A stretch of 64,000 nucleotides of DNA. Source: Streptomyces flavofungini. GTDB lineage: Bacteria > Actinomycetota > Actinomycetes > Streptomycetales > Streptomycetaceae. A model generated the notes under the pieces. That model was not told the origin of the DNA, searched no databases, and saw only the letters and a list, made by a program, of their open reading frames with translations. This document shows positions 44,084-52,980 of this stretch, piece by piece; positions within the stretch are counted from its first letter, which is position 1, and the number at the start of each line of letters is the position of its first letter. The DNA lies in NCBI RefSeq assembly GCF_014650815.1, contig NZ_BMVR01000007.1:130976-194975 (forward strand), given 5' to 3'. The translations under genes were made by a program, and so were the position numbers.

Positions 44084-44934
44084 CGCGGGCCGTCCTCGAG
44101 ATCGGCGGCACGCACGTGACCGCCGCGCTGGTCGACCCCGGGCGGGCCCGCGTCCTGCGCCGGGCCCACCAGGGCCTCAACCCGCGCGGCACCGCCGAGC
44201 ACGTCCTCGGCACGGTGGTGCGCTGCGCCACGCGGATCGACGCGTCCGCCGCCGAGCTGTGGGGCGTCGCCGTGCCCGGACCCTTCGACTACGACAACGG
44301 CATCGCACGCTTCGAAGGCGTCGGGAAGTTCGACGACCTGTACGGCATCGACGTGGGGTCGGTGCTCCTCGACGGCGTGTGGCCGCGCCCGCGCGGCGCC
44401 GTGTTCCTCAACGACGCGCACGCGTTCGCCCTCGGCGAGTGGTCGGCGGGCGCGGCCCGCGGTCACCGGCGCTGCGTGGGCGTCACCCTCGGCACGGGCG
44501 TGGGCTCGGCGTTCCTGGCGGACGGGCAGGTGTGCCGCGACGGGCCGGGGGTGCCGCCGCTCGGCCGCATCGACCTCGTGCGGGTGGCCGGGCGGCCGCT
44601 GGAGGACTCGGTGTCGCGGCGGGCCCTCCTCGCCCGGTACGGGGACCGCCGCGCGGAGGTGCACGACATCGCCGCGCGGGCACGGGCGGGCGAGGCGCAC
44701 GCGGGCCACGTCCTCCACGAGGCCCTGACCGCTCTCGGCACGGCCCTCACCCCGTACGTGCGGGACTTCGAGGCCACGGCACTCGTCGTGGGCGGAGGCC
44801 TGGCCCGGTCCTGGGACCTCGTCGGGCCCTCGCTGCGCGGCGCGTTGGGAGATACTCCGGTCACCCTGTGCGCCGGGGCGCTGGGCGCGGACGCGGGGCT
44901 CGTGGGGGCTGCGGTGTACGCGGGGACGGGGTGA
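44080..44934 (+). CDS. ROK-family sugar kinase
   Basis: A 284-residue ROK protein, probably phosphorylating mannose freed by GH38. The phosphate motif reads VLEIGGTHVTAAL with Glu replacing the more common Asp. Other blocks are GVAVPGPFDYDNGIA, FLNDAHAFALGEW, a glycine-rich VTLGTGVGSAFL and TALVVGGGLARSW. The usual ROK zinc Cys cluster is absent. I use TTG at 44080, overlapping the upstream stop; GTG starts further upstream in the same frame are possible. Confidence 0.82.
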   Translation: MTRAVLEIGGTHVTAALVDPGRARVLRRAHQGLNPRGTAEHVLGTVVRCATRIDASAAELWGVAVPGPFDYDNGIARFEGVGKFDDLYGIDVGSVLLDGVWPRPRGAVFLNDAHAFALGEWSAGAARGHRRCVGVTLGTGVGSAFLADGQVCRDGPGVPPLGRIDLVRVAGRPLEDSVSRRALLARYGDRRAEVHDIAARARAGEAHAGHVLHEALTALGTALTPYVRDFEATALVVGGGLARSWDLVGPSLRGALGDTPVTLCAGALGADAGLVGAAVYAGTG

Positions 44935-45182
44935 CGGGGTGACGGGCGAGCCTTTGGGGGGAGGCAGGGAGGGAGCCGTCGGCACAGGTGAGGAGCGGCC
45001 GTCGGAGGACGTAGGAGAGGGACCGTGGGAGTCCGTGAGGAGCGGGCCGTCGGAGCACGGAAGGGACCGAGCGGTCGATGCGCGTGCGGAGCCACCCCGC
45101 CCGGGTACGCAAGGTCCGAGCCGCCGGAGCACAGGAAGCGCGAGCTGCCGGGGCCCGGCAGGAGCGAGAGGAACGCGAGCCC
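44935..45182. other. Gap before lacI with an imperfect direct repeat
   Basis: No gene is seen. TGAGGAGCGG(G)CCGTCGGAG and the following GGGACCG occur at 44989-45027 and again at 45036-45069. No palindromic operator is visible, so lacI may be read from the operon. Confidence 0.4.
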
Positions 45183-46205
45183 ATGCCCGCACCACATGAC
45201 TCCAGGACCGGGCAGCCCCCCACCCTGCGGGACGTCGCAGAGCGCGCCGAGGTCAGCGCGATGACGGCATCCCGGGTCCTGCGCGACGACCCGCGCGTGC
45301 TGCCCGCGACCCGCGACCGCGTCCGCGCGGCGGCCGCCGCCCTCGGCTACCGGCCCAACGAGGTGGCCCGCAGCCTCCGGCTGGGCCGCGGCACGGGCCT
45401 GGTCGGCCTGGTCGTCACCAACCTCGCCAACCCCTTCTACTCGCGGCTCGCCCTCGGCGTCGACTCCGTCGTGGCGGCCGACGGCCTGAAGACGGTCATC
45501 GGCAACACGGGCCAGGACCCGGACGTCGAACGGGACTTGGTCGCCGACCTGGTGGCCCGCCGCGTCGACGGCATCATCGCCGTGCCCGCGGGCTCCGGGC
45601 AGAGCCACCTCGCCGCGGCGGCGGCCGAGGGCGTACCGGTGGTCCTCGCCAGCCGCCCGCCCGAGGGCTTCGCCGCCGACTGCGTCCTGGTCGACGACTT
45701 CGGCGGCGCCCGCGCGGCCACGGCCCTCCTCCTCGCCCGCGGCCACCACCGCGTCGGCTTCCTCGGCTCACCGCCCGCCGTGTACACCGGCACCGAGCGG
45801 CTGCGCGGCTACCACGCCGCCCACGCCGCCGCGGGCCTGACTGCCGACCCCCGACTGGTCCGGCAGGGCCAGACCGAACCGGCCGAGGCCGAGCGCGCCG
45901 CCGCCGGCCTCCTCGCCCTGGCCGAGCCGCCGACCGCGCTGTTCTGCTCCAACAACCGCAACACCATAGGAGCCTTCCGGGCCGTCCGCGCCACCGGCAC
46001 GGACACCGCCCTCGCGGGCTTCGACGACTTCGAACTCGCCGACGCGCTGGGGCTGCCGCTCACCCTCGTCACGTACGACAGCGACGAGTTGGGGCGCACG
46101 GCGGGGCGGCTCCTTGTGGAGCGGGTGCGGGAGCGGCGGGGTGGGGACGTGGGTGGCCACCGGCGGGTGGTGATGCCCACGGGCCTGGTGGAGTACGGGA
46201 GTTGA
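45183..46205 (+). CDS. LacI-family repressor of the mannoside operon
   Basis: A 340-residue LacI/GalR regulator. The helix-turn-helix is PTLRDVAERAEVSAMTASRV, followed by the hinge region ALGYRPNEVARSLRLGRG. The sugar-binding core has LVVTNLANPFYSRLALG and DGIIAVPAGSG, ending with LAGFDDFELADALGLPLT. ATG at 45183 is used. It most likely binds the dyad at 35841 and is released by a mannose-related sugar; that is inference from position. Confidence 0.88.
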   Translation: MPAPHDSRTGQPPTLRDVAERAEVSAMTASRVLRDDPRVLPATRDRVRAAAAALGYRPNEVARSLRLGRGTGLVGLVVTNLANPFYSRLALGVDSVVAADGLKTVIGNTGQDPDVERDLVADLVARRVDGIIAVPAGSGQSHLAAAAAEGVPVVLASRPPEGFAADCVLVDDFGGARAATALLLARGHHRVGFLGSPPAVYTGTERLRGYHAAHAAAGLTADPRLVRQGQTEPAEAERAAAGLLALAEPPTALFCSNNRNTIGAFRAVRATGTDTALAGFDDFELADALGLPLTLVTYDSDELGRTAGRLLVERVRERRGGDVGGHRRVVMPTGLVEYGS

Positions 46206-46251
46206 GTGCGTCGTACGGCCGGTGCGGCACTGTGGCCCTGGCCCTCCGGCC

Positions 46252-46944
46252 TCAGCACGCGAAGGTCGGCGCCGACCGGGACAGAATCGCCGACACGGGC
46301 TCGGCCTGCCAGATCGCGCGCAGCTCCGCCGACAGCGCGTCCGTCAGCTTCGCCACGTCCGCGGGGGCGGACTCGTGCAGCGCCTCGATGACGATCAGGA
46401 CGTCCGACGTGCCGGCACGGACCGCCGAGTACCCGCTCTGCCGGTTCGTCCAGCGCCTGGCGTGAGCGCGGCGGGCCTCGTCGGCGAAGATCACCTCGCG
46501 GGGGTCGGGGTGCTCCTCGGCCCCGCCGAACGTCTCGTAGACCTCGTCCCCGTCGGCGTACCGGACTTCGAGGTCGCCGGAGATGAGGGTGAGGTCGAAG
46601 ACTCCGACCGGGATGCCGTACGCGATCGACGCGGCGTTGCAGAGGTCGATCAGGGGGTGGATGCGGGGCAGGGAGCCCTCCTTGCGGAAGCGGCGCAGGA
46701 GGGACTCGGAGGCACAGCGGTACTGCGTCGGCTTGAGGCCCATCGCGCCGAAGGCGCGCCGCCAGGCCCGGACCTCGGGCAGGCCGCTCTCCTGGGTGCC
46801 GGAGAGCCGCTCGGCCGCCGCCGCGCCGAACGCGGCGACGGGCCGGTCGACCGACGCGTCGGCGGTGATGCCCCGAGTGCAGATCACCCCGGGGGCGAGC
46901 TGGGGGAAGTCCTGCCAGAGGTCGCTCGCATGCTGGAAGTGCAC
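46252..46944 (-). CDS. B3/B4 tRNA-binding-domain protein
   Basis: A 230-residue stand-alone B3/B4 domain, the fold that edits or binds Phe-tRNA in phenylalanyl-tRNA synthetase beta chains. Typical pieces are LPEVRAWRRAFGAMGLKPTQ, YRCASESLLRRF, PLIDLCNAASIAYGIPVGVF and EVIFADEARRAHARRWTNRQ. Stand-alone forms are suspected of editing or binding D- or misacylated aminoacyl-tRNA. GTG at 46944 is used. It converges with lacI. Confidence 0.82.
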   Translation of the reverse strand: MHFQHASDLWQDFPQLAPGVICTRGITADASVDRPVAAFGAAAAERLSGTQESGLPEVRAWRRAFGAMGLKPTQYRCASESLLRRFRKEGSLPRIHPLIDLCNAASIAYGIPVGVFDLTLISGDLEVRYADGDEVYETFGGAEEHPDPREVIFADEARRAHARRWTNRQSGYSAVRAGTSDVLIVIEALHESAPADVAKLTDALSAELRAIWQAEPVSAILSRSAPTFAC

Positions 46945-47035
46945 GGTGTTTCCGTTCGGGAGAAGGGCGGGGAAGGGGGCGGGGGCGTCGGGGGCGGGGG
47001 TGTTCGGGTGGCGGGGCGTACGGGGCCGGGTGTCG

Positions 47036-47635
47036 TCAGAGGAAGGCGAGCTTGACGCCGAGCGCGGCGAACGCGCCCGCGAAGACGCGCCGCAGCCACG
47101 CCAGCACCCGGGGGCGGCCCATGACGTGGTCGCGTACCGCTGCGGCGAAGACCCCGTACAGGGCGAACACCACCAGCGTCACGAGCATGAAGCAGGCACT
47201 GAGGTAGGTCATGCGCAGGACGGCGTGGGGCTCGCGCTTGTCGACGAACTGCGGCAGGAAGGCGAAGAAGAAAAGGGTGAGCTTCGGGTTGAGGAGGTTG
47301 AGCAGTACGGCCGAGACGATGACGTCGGCTGCCGAGCGCGGCGCGCCGTCCCGCTCGGCCGCGAGGTCGCTCTTGTCGCGCAGCGTCTTCCACGCCATGA
47401 AGAGCAGATACGCCACGCCCAGGTACTTGAGCGTCTGAAAGGCCAGCGCGCTGGCGTTGAGCAGCGCGGCGAGGCCCGTGAGCGCGGCCAGCATGTGCGG
47501 CACGATGCCCACGGTGCAGCCGACGGCCGCCACCACACCGGCACGGGTGCCCCGCGAGAGGCCGGCCGCGACGGTGAACAGCACGCCGGTGCCGGGCGTC
47601 ACGGTCAGGACGAGCGTGGTCAGCAGGAACTCCAT
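47036..47635 (-). CDS. LysE/RhtB-family exporter
   Basis: A 199-residue exporter with six helices. The entry LTVTPGTGVLFTVAAGLSRG is the LysE signature, and AVLLNLLNPKLTLFFFAFLP the conserved NP helix. ATG at 47635. It diverges from a MocR-type regulator only 28 bases away, which suggests that the regulator controls it; such LysE/MocR pairs usually handle amino acids. Confidence 0.9.
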   Translation of the reverse strand: MEFLLTTLVLTVTPGTGVLFTVAAGLSRGTRAGVVAAVGCTVGIVPHMLAALTGLAALLNASALAFQTLKYLGVAYLLFMAWKTLRDKSDLAAERDGAPRSAADVIVSAVLLNLLNPKLTLFFFAFLPQFVDKREPHAVLRMTYLSACFMLVTLVVFALYGVFAAAVRDHVMGRPRVLAWLRRVFAGAFAALGVKLAFL

Positions 47636-47663
47636 GACGTGACTCTCCCGCCATAATGGATCG

Positions 47664-49253
47664 ATGAACAGGTCCAAAGGATCTCCCTCCGACAGGTCCA
47701 TAACGCTGGTCGGCCGGACCGTGGCCGCGTCCGACTTCCTGCAGCTGAACCCCGCCGAGGCCCCCAGGGGCGGGATGTCGGACTGGCTGGCCCGGCAGAT
47801 CCGGCGCGCCGTGGCCGAGGGCCTGCTCCCGGCCGGGAGCAGGCTGCCTGCCACCCGCGTGCTCGCCGATGAGCTGGGCGTGTCGCGTGGCGTGGTGACC
47901 GAGGCGTACCGGCGGCTGACGGAGGACGGGCACGTCGAGGGGCGGGGGAGGGCGGGGACCGTGGTGCTGGCCGCGCCCCTTGCCCGCCCGACGGAGGACC
48001 GCCCGACGGAGGGGCGTGCGTCGGAGGGTCGCGCGTCGGGGCAGGAGACGGCGGGGCGCCGTTCTGCGGGGCACCGGCCTGCGGGGCGCCGGACCGGTGC
48101 GCGTGACGGTGGGGCGGAGGAACGGGCGCTGTTCGGGGACCCGCTCGACACGGGCGTCTTCGACGCGCTGCGCGCCGCACCCGCCCGCGTGGACCTCTCG
48201 CCCGGTCTGCCGGACCTCGCCGCGTTCCCGCGTGCGGCGTGGCTGCGCGCCGAGCGTGCGGTGCTCGCCGGACTCGTACCGGCGGACTTCGGCTACGGCG
48301 ACCCGCGCGGCACCCCGGCGCTGCGCCGCGCCGTCGCCCGCTGGCTCGCCCTGAACCGCGGGATCGCCGCCCACCCCGACGAGGTGCTGATCGTCGCGGG
48401 CACCGCCCAGGCGCTCGGCCTGCTCGCCCTGGTCCTCAAGGACGAGGGCGTCACGCGGGTCGCGCTGGAGGACCCCAGCTCCCTGGGCATCCGGCAGCAC
48501 CTGCGCAACTCCGGCCTCCAGTCGCCGCCGGTGCCCGTCGACGAGCGGGGCGTCCGCGTCGACCTCCTGCGCGCCACCGGAGCCCGTGTCGCGCTGCTCA
48601 CCCCCGCCCACCAGTTCCCCACCGGCGTCGTCCTCGACGGCGTCAGGCGGCGTGAACTCGCGGACTGGGCCCGGGACGGCGGACTGATCATCGAGGACGA
48701 CTACGACGCCGAGCACCGCTACGACCGCCCGCCCGTGCCCGCCCTGCGCTCCACCCTCGCCGACCACGTCGCCTACGCGGGCAGCGTCTCCAAGCTCCTG
48801 GCGCCCGCCCTGCGCGTGGGCTGGTTGCTCGCCCCGCGCCGCTACCGGGACGCGCTCGTCGACGCCAAGCGCTTCGCCGACCTCGGCAACGCGGCCCTGC
48901 CCCAACTGGTCCTCGCCCACCTCATGGAGTCCGGCGAACTGGAGCGCCACCTGCGGTTCCTGCGCCGCCGCCACCGCGGTCGGCGCGACGCCATGATCGC
49001 GGCTCTCGCGGACCGGCTGCCGGGCGCCGTCGTCCACGGTGCCGCCGCGGGCCTGCACCTGACCGTGACCTTCGAGGGCGCCGCCGACGACATCGCCCTG
49101 GCCGCGGCGGCCCTGGAACGCGGCGTCAAGGTGCAGCCCCTGTCCTGGCACGCGCAGCGCCCGGGGCGGCCCGGCCTCGTCCTCGGCTACGCGGCGAGCA
49201 CCCCGTCGGACATCCGGGAGGGCGTGGCGGTCCTAGGCGACCTGCTCCACTGA
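47664..49253 (+). CDS. MocR-type regulator (GntR domain plus aminotransferase domain)
   Basis: A 529-residue MocR/PdxR protein. The winged helix (about 35-105) has EGLLPAGSRLPATRVLADEL and GVSRGVVTEAYRRL. A Gly/Arg/Ala-rich linker of about 40 residues follows. The class I aminotransferase-like domain carries the PLP Lys in YAGSVSKLLAPALRVGWLL and IIEDDYDAEHRYD. ATG at 47664 has no ribosome site, but CATAAT about ten bases upstream could be a -10, so the message may be leaderless. A hexanucleotide repeat begins at the stop codon. Confidence 0.88.
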   Translation: MNRSKGSPSDRSITLVGRTVAASDFLQLNPAEAPRGGMSDWLARQIRRAVAEGLLPAGSRLPATRVLADELGVSRGVVTEAYRRLTEDGHVEGRGRAGTVVLAAPLARPTEDRPTEGRASEGRASGQETAGRRSAGHRPAGRRTGARDGGAEERALFGDPLDTGVFDALRAAPARVDLSPGLPDLAAFPRAAWLRAERAVLAGLVPADFGYGDPRGTPALRRAVARWLALNRGIAAHPDEVLIVAGTAQALGLLALVLKDEGVTRVALEDPSSLGIRQHLRNSGLQSPPVPVDERGVRVDLLRATGARVALLTPAHQFPTGVVLDGVRRRELADWARDGGLIIEDDYDAEHRYDRPPVPALRSTLADHVAYAGSVSKLLAPALRVGWLLAPRRYRDALVDAKRFADLGNAALPQLVLAHLMESGELERHLRFLRRRHRGRRDAMIAALADRLPGAVVHGAAAGLHLTVTFEGAADDIALAAAALERGVKVQPLSWHAQRPGRPGLVLGYAASTPSDIREGVAVLGDLLH

Positions 49254-49317
<64 letters not shown>

Positions 49318-49405
49318 GTGCGGGCGGCAAACGTACGGACGCCTCTTCTGCCAGAAGCATTGACGAACCGTCACCCTCCTTCTACCTTCGACGCGTCCAA
49401 GTCGT

Positions 49406-49423
49406 ACGTCATATATGAGACGT
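49406..49423. promoter_or_regulatory. Candidate operator of the FCD regulator
   Basis: ACGTC (49406-49410) and GACGT (49419-49423) flank ATATATGA, an AT core rare in this DNA. The dyad lies 26 bases before the GntR (FCD) start, consistent with autoregulation. Confidence 0.5.
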
Positions 49424-49448
49424 GATACGTGAGAGCCGAAAGGCAGGC

Positions 49449-50141
49449 ATGACGTCCGCGCCCGTACCGATCCCCTCCCGCACCCAGTTCGTCCAGGACG
49501 CGATCAAACACCGCATCCTCACCGGGCAGTTGACGCCGGGACAGCCCCTGGTCGAGACCGAACTCGCCGCACAGTACGGGGTGTCCAAGACGCCGGTGCG
49601 CGAAGCGCTCAAGACACTGGCCGGTACCGGGCTCGTCGTGATGAACCAGTACAAGGGCGTCACGGTGCGCAGGGTGGACGCGGACATGGCGCGCGAGGTC
49701 TACGACGTACGGCTGCTGCTCGAACCGGAGGCACTGCGGCGCACCGTGCGCCGCGGCGCCTCCCTGGACGCCGCGGGCGAGGCGCTGACCCGCGCCGACG
49801 CGGCCGCCGACACCGCCGAACGCTCCCTCGCCAACCGGGAGTTCCACCGCGCGCTGTACCTGCCGTGCGGCAACCCGCTGCTCGGGCGGATGCTCGACGA
49901 GGTCCGGGACCAGGCCGCCCTGGTCTCGGCGGTCGCCTGGGCCGCCGAGCCGTCGTGGCGGCGGGAGGCCGCCGAGCACCGCGAGGTCCTGCGGCTCGCC
50001 CTGGCGGGCGACGGCGACGGCGCGGCGCGCGCCCTGCACGCGCACATCGCGTCGTTCGTGGAGCGGGCGTTTCCCGGGGGCGGGGCAGTCGAAGCCCTGG
50101 GCGCCGCCGTGTCCGCGGCTGCTGTGAAGAACGGGGACTAG
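49449..50141 (+). CDS. GntR-family regulator, FCD type
   Basis: A 230-residue regulator with an N-terminal winged helix (GQPLVETELAAQYGVSKTPV then REALKTLAGTGLV) and an all-helical FCD ligand domain (VYDVRLLLEPEALRRTV, NREFHRALYLPCGNPLL, EHREVLRLALAGD). FCD regulators typically sense sugar acids or other carboxylates. ATG at 49449 is preferred to GTG at 49422. It converges with the mmsB-type gene; the two TAG stops share one CTAG (50138-50141). Control of that operon is plausible though it lies at the operon end. Confidence 0.88.
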   Translation: MTSAPVPIPSRTQFVQDAIKHRILTGQLTPGQPLVETELAAQYGVSKTPVREALKTLAGTGLVVMNQYKGVTVRRVDADMAREVYDVRLLLEPEALRRTVRRGASLDAAGEALTRADAAADTAERSLANREFHRALYLPCGNPLLGRMLDEVRDQAALVSAVAWAAEPSWRREAAEHREVLRLALAGDGDGAARALHAHIASFVERAFPGGGAVEALGAAVSAAAVKNGD

Positions 50142-51367
50142 CGGCCGATCTTGCGCTTGTTCCAGACGTCGAAGCCGACCGCCGCCAGCAGCACCAGACC
50201 CTTGATCACCTGCTGGTAGTCCGTGCCGATGCCGACCAGCGACATGCCGTTGTTGAGGACGCCGAGGACCAGGCCGCCGATGACGGCGCCCATCACGGTG
50301 CCGACGCCGCCGCTCATCGAGGCGCCGCCGATGAACGCCGCCGCGATCGCCTCCAGTTCGAAGTTCAGGCCCGCCTGCGGGGTGCCCGCGTTCAGCCGGG
50401 CCGCGTACACACAGCCCGCGAGCGCCGCGAGGACGCCCATGTTCACGAACACGAGAAACGTGACGCGCTGGTCCCGCACACCGGACAGCTTCGCCGCGGC
50501 CTTGTTGCCGCCGAGCGCGTACACATGACGGCCGACGACCGCATGGCGCATCACATAGCCGAGCAGGATCAGCAGCCCGCACATGATGAGCATGACGACC
50601 GGCACGCCGTGGAAGCTGGCGAGGGTGAGGGTGAAGGCCACGACGGCGGCCGTCATCGCCACGCACTTGGCCACCCACAGGCCCGTCGGCAGCAGGTCGA
50701 GGGCGTACGCCGACTGCCGCTCGCGGTCGCGCCACTCGCGCAGGAGCAGCAGCGCGATCGCGGCGAGTCCGAGCAGGAGCGTGGGGTTGTGGTACTGGGT
50801 GTAGGGGCCCGTCTCCGGGATGAAGCCCTTGGCGATGTTCTGGAAGCCGTCGGGGAACGGCGCGAGCGACTGGCCCTCCAGGACGATCTGGGTGAGCCCC
50901 CGGAACGCCAGCATCCCCGCGAGGGTGACGATGAACGACGGGATGCCGAGGTAGGCGATGAAGAAGCCCTGCCACGCCCCGGCGACGGCCCCGATGAGCA
51001 GGCACAGGACCAGGGCCGGCACCCACGGCATGTCGTGCTTGACCATCATCACCGCCGCCATGGCGCCGACGAAGGCGACCAGCGAGCCGACGGACAGGTC
51101 GATGTGGCCCGCGATGATGACGATCATCATGCCGATGGCCAGGATGAGGATGTAGCCGTTCTGCTGGATCAGGTTGGAGACGTTGTTCGGAAGCAGCAGC
51201 GTGCCGTCGGTCCAGATCTGGAAGAGGACGACGATGAAGGCAAGGGCGATGAGCATGCCGTACTGGCGCATGTTCGCGCGGGCGCTCTCCAGAAGCACCT
51301 CACGGGCCGAGCGTGCCGGTGGCGCCGACGCGGCGGAGTCCTTGGGCGGGTTGGTCGTGGTGGTCAT
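50138..51367 (-). CDS. mmsB: ABC sugar permease, MmsB/GguB type
   Basis: A 409-residue permease of the CUT2 class, working with the ATPase and ChvE-like protein encoded upstream. About ten helices; typical segments are GMMIVIIAGHIDLSVGSLVA, FIVTLAGMLAFRGLTQIVL and FIGGASMSGGVGTVMGAVIG. ATG at 51367 lies eight bases after the ATPase stop. Last gene of the operon. Confidence 0.93.
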   Translation of the reverse strand: MTTTTNPPKDSAASAPPARSAREVLLESARANMRQYGMLIALAFIVVLFQIWTDGTLLLPNNVSNLIQQNGYILILAIGMMIVIIAGHIDLSVGSLVAFVGAMAAVMMVKHDMPWVPALVLCLLIGAVAGAWQGFFIAYLGIPSFIVTLAGMLAFRGLTQIVLEGQSLAPFPDGFQNIAKGFIPETGPYTQYHNPTLLLGLAAIALLLLREWRDRERQSAYALDLLPTGLWVAKCVAMTAAVVAFTLTLASFHGVPVVMLIMCGLLILLGYVMRHAVVGRHVYALGGNKAAAKLSGVRDQRVTFLVFVNMGVLAALAGCVYAARLNAGTPQAGLNFELEAIAAAFIGGASMSGGVGTVMGAVIGGLVLGVLNNGMSLVGIGTDYQQVIKGLVLLAAVGFDVWNKRKIGR

Positions 51368-51375
51368 GGCGGGCC

Positions 51376-52980
51376 TCAGCTTCTGTCCATGGTCATGTGG
51401 CGCATCAGCACTTCCTGGGTGGCCTCGCCGCGGCTGACCTCGCCGGTCAGGCGGCCCTCGGCCATGGTGTAGATCCGGTCGCACATGCCGAGGAGTTCGG
51501 GCAGCTCGGAGGAGATGAGCAGCACGGCCTTGCCGCGGGCGGCGAGCTGGTCGATGACGGTGTAGATCTCGTACTTCGCGCCGACGTCGATGCCGCGCGT
51601 CGGCTCGTCGAGGATCAGCACCTTGGGGTCGGAGTGGATCCACTTGCTCAGCACGACCTTCTGCTGATTGCCGCCCGAGAGACGGCCCACCTGCTCGAAG
51701 ACGGTCGGCGCCTTGATGTTCATGGTGGTGCGGTAGCGCTCGGCGACGGCCCGCTCGTGGTGCTCGTCGACGAAGCCGCGCCCCCCGGGCCCCGGCGGCC
51801 GCATCCCGGGCAGCGAGGCCAGGGAGATGTTGCGGTTGATGGTGTCGACGAGGTTCAGGCCGTAGTGCTTGCGGTCCTCGGTGACGTACGCGAGCCCGGC
51901 CGCCACCGCGCGCGGCACGGTTCTCGTCACCGCCTCGCGCCCGTCGACGGCGACGCTGCCCGCGACGTGGTTGCCGTAGCTGCGCCCGAAGACGGACATG
52001 GCCAGCTCGGTGCGGCCCGCGCCCATCAGGCCCGCGATGCCCACGATCTCGCCGTGCCGCACGGTCAGCGACACGTCGTCGACGACCGTGCGCTGGTGGT
52101 CGACCGGATGGCGCACCGTCCAGCCGCGCACCTCCAGGGCGATGTCGCGGTGGCCCTCGAAGGGCGTGCGGTCGGGGAAGCGGTGGTCGAGGTCGCGGCC
52201 GACCATGGCGCGGATGATGCGGTCCTCCGACAGGCGGGGCTCGGCGGCGGGGGTGTCGCGGACGGTGAGGGTCTCGATGGTCCGGCCGTCGCGAAGGACG
52301 GTCACCGCGTCCGCGATCCGGCGGATCTCGCCCAGCTTGTGGGAGATGACGATGCAGGCGATGCCCTGCGCGCGCAGCTCCAGGATGAGGTCGAGGAGCT
52401 TCGTGCTGTCCTCGTCGTTGAGCGCGGCCGTCGGCTCGTCGAGGATGAGCAGCTTCACCTCCTTGGCCAGGGCCTTGGCGATCTCCACCAGTTGCTGCCT
52501 GCCCACGCCCAGGTCGGCGACGGGCGTCTGCGGCTTGTCGCGCAGGCCCACGCGGTTGAGGAGCCGGGCGGCCTCGCGCAGGGTGGTGTTCCAGTCGATC
52601 AGGCCGCGCGCCGTGGTCCGTTCGTTACCGAGGAAGACGTTCTCGGCGATGGACAGATACGGCACCAGGGCCAGCTCCTGGTGGATGATGACGATCCCGT
52701 GCCGCTCGGCGGCCCGGATGTCCTTCAGGGCCACCGGCTCGCCCTCGAAGCGGACCTCGCCGTCGTAACTGCCGTGCGGGTGCACGCCGCTGAGGATCTT
52801 CATGAGCGTCGACTTGCCCGCGCCGTTCTCGCCGCAGATCGCGTGGATCTCTCCGGAACGCACGGTCAGGTTCACGTCCGACAGCGCGGTGACGCCGGGA
52901 AACGTCTTCGTGATGGCGCGCATCTCCAGGACCGGGCCGCTCGCTTCGACCGCCCCACGCGTTCCAGTCGCCGCGTTCAC
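51376..52980 (-). CDS. mmsA: ABC sugar ATPase, MmsA/GguA type (double cassette)
   Basis: A 534-residue ATPase with two nucleotide-binding cassettes, as in CUT2 importers. The first has Walker A ICGENGAGKSTLMK, signature GVGRQQLVEIAKAL and Walker B LLILDEPTAAL. The second has the degenerate Walker A GLMGAGRTELAM, signature LSGGNQQKVVLSKW and VLILDEPTRGIDVG. GTG at 52980 overlaps the stop of the binding-protein gene by GTGA. Confidence 0.94.
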   Translation of the reverse strand: MNAATGTRGAVEASGPVLEMRAITKTFPGVTALSDVNLTVRSGEIHAICGENGAGKSTLMKILSGVHPHGSYDGEVRFEGEPVALKDIRAAERHGIVIIHQELALVPYLSIAENVFLGNERTTARGLIDWNTTLREAARLLNRVGLRDKPQTPVADLGVGRQQLVEIAKALAKEVKLLILDEPTAALNDEDSTKLLDLILELRAQGIACIVISHKLGEIRRIADAVTVLRDGRTIETLTVRDTPAAEPRLSEDRIIRAMVGRDLDHRFPDRTPFEGHRDIALEVRGWTVRHPVDHQRTVVDDVSLTVRHGEIVGIAGLMGAGRTELAMSVFGRSYGNHVAGSVAVDGREAVTRTVPRAVAAGLAYVTEDRKHYGLNLVDTINRNISLASLPGMRPPGPGGRGFVDEHHERAVAERYRTTMNIKAPTVFEQVGRLSGGNQQKVVLSKWIHSDPKVLILDEPTRGIDVGAKYEIYTVIDQLAARGKAVLLISSELPELLGMCDRIYTMAEGRLTGEVSRGEATQEVLMRHMTMDRS

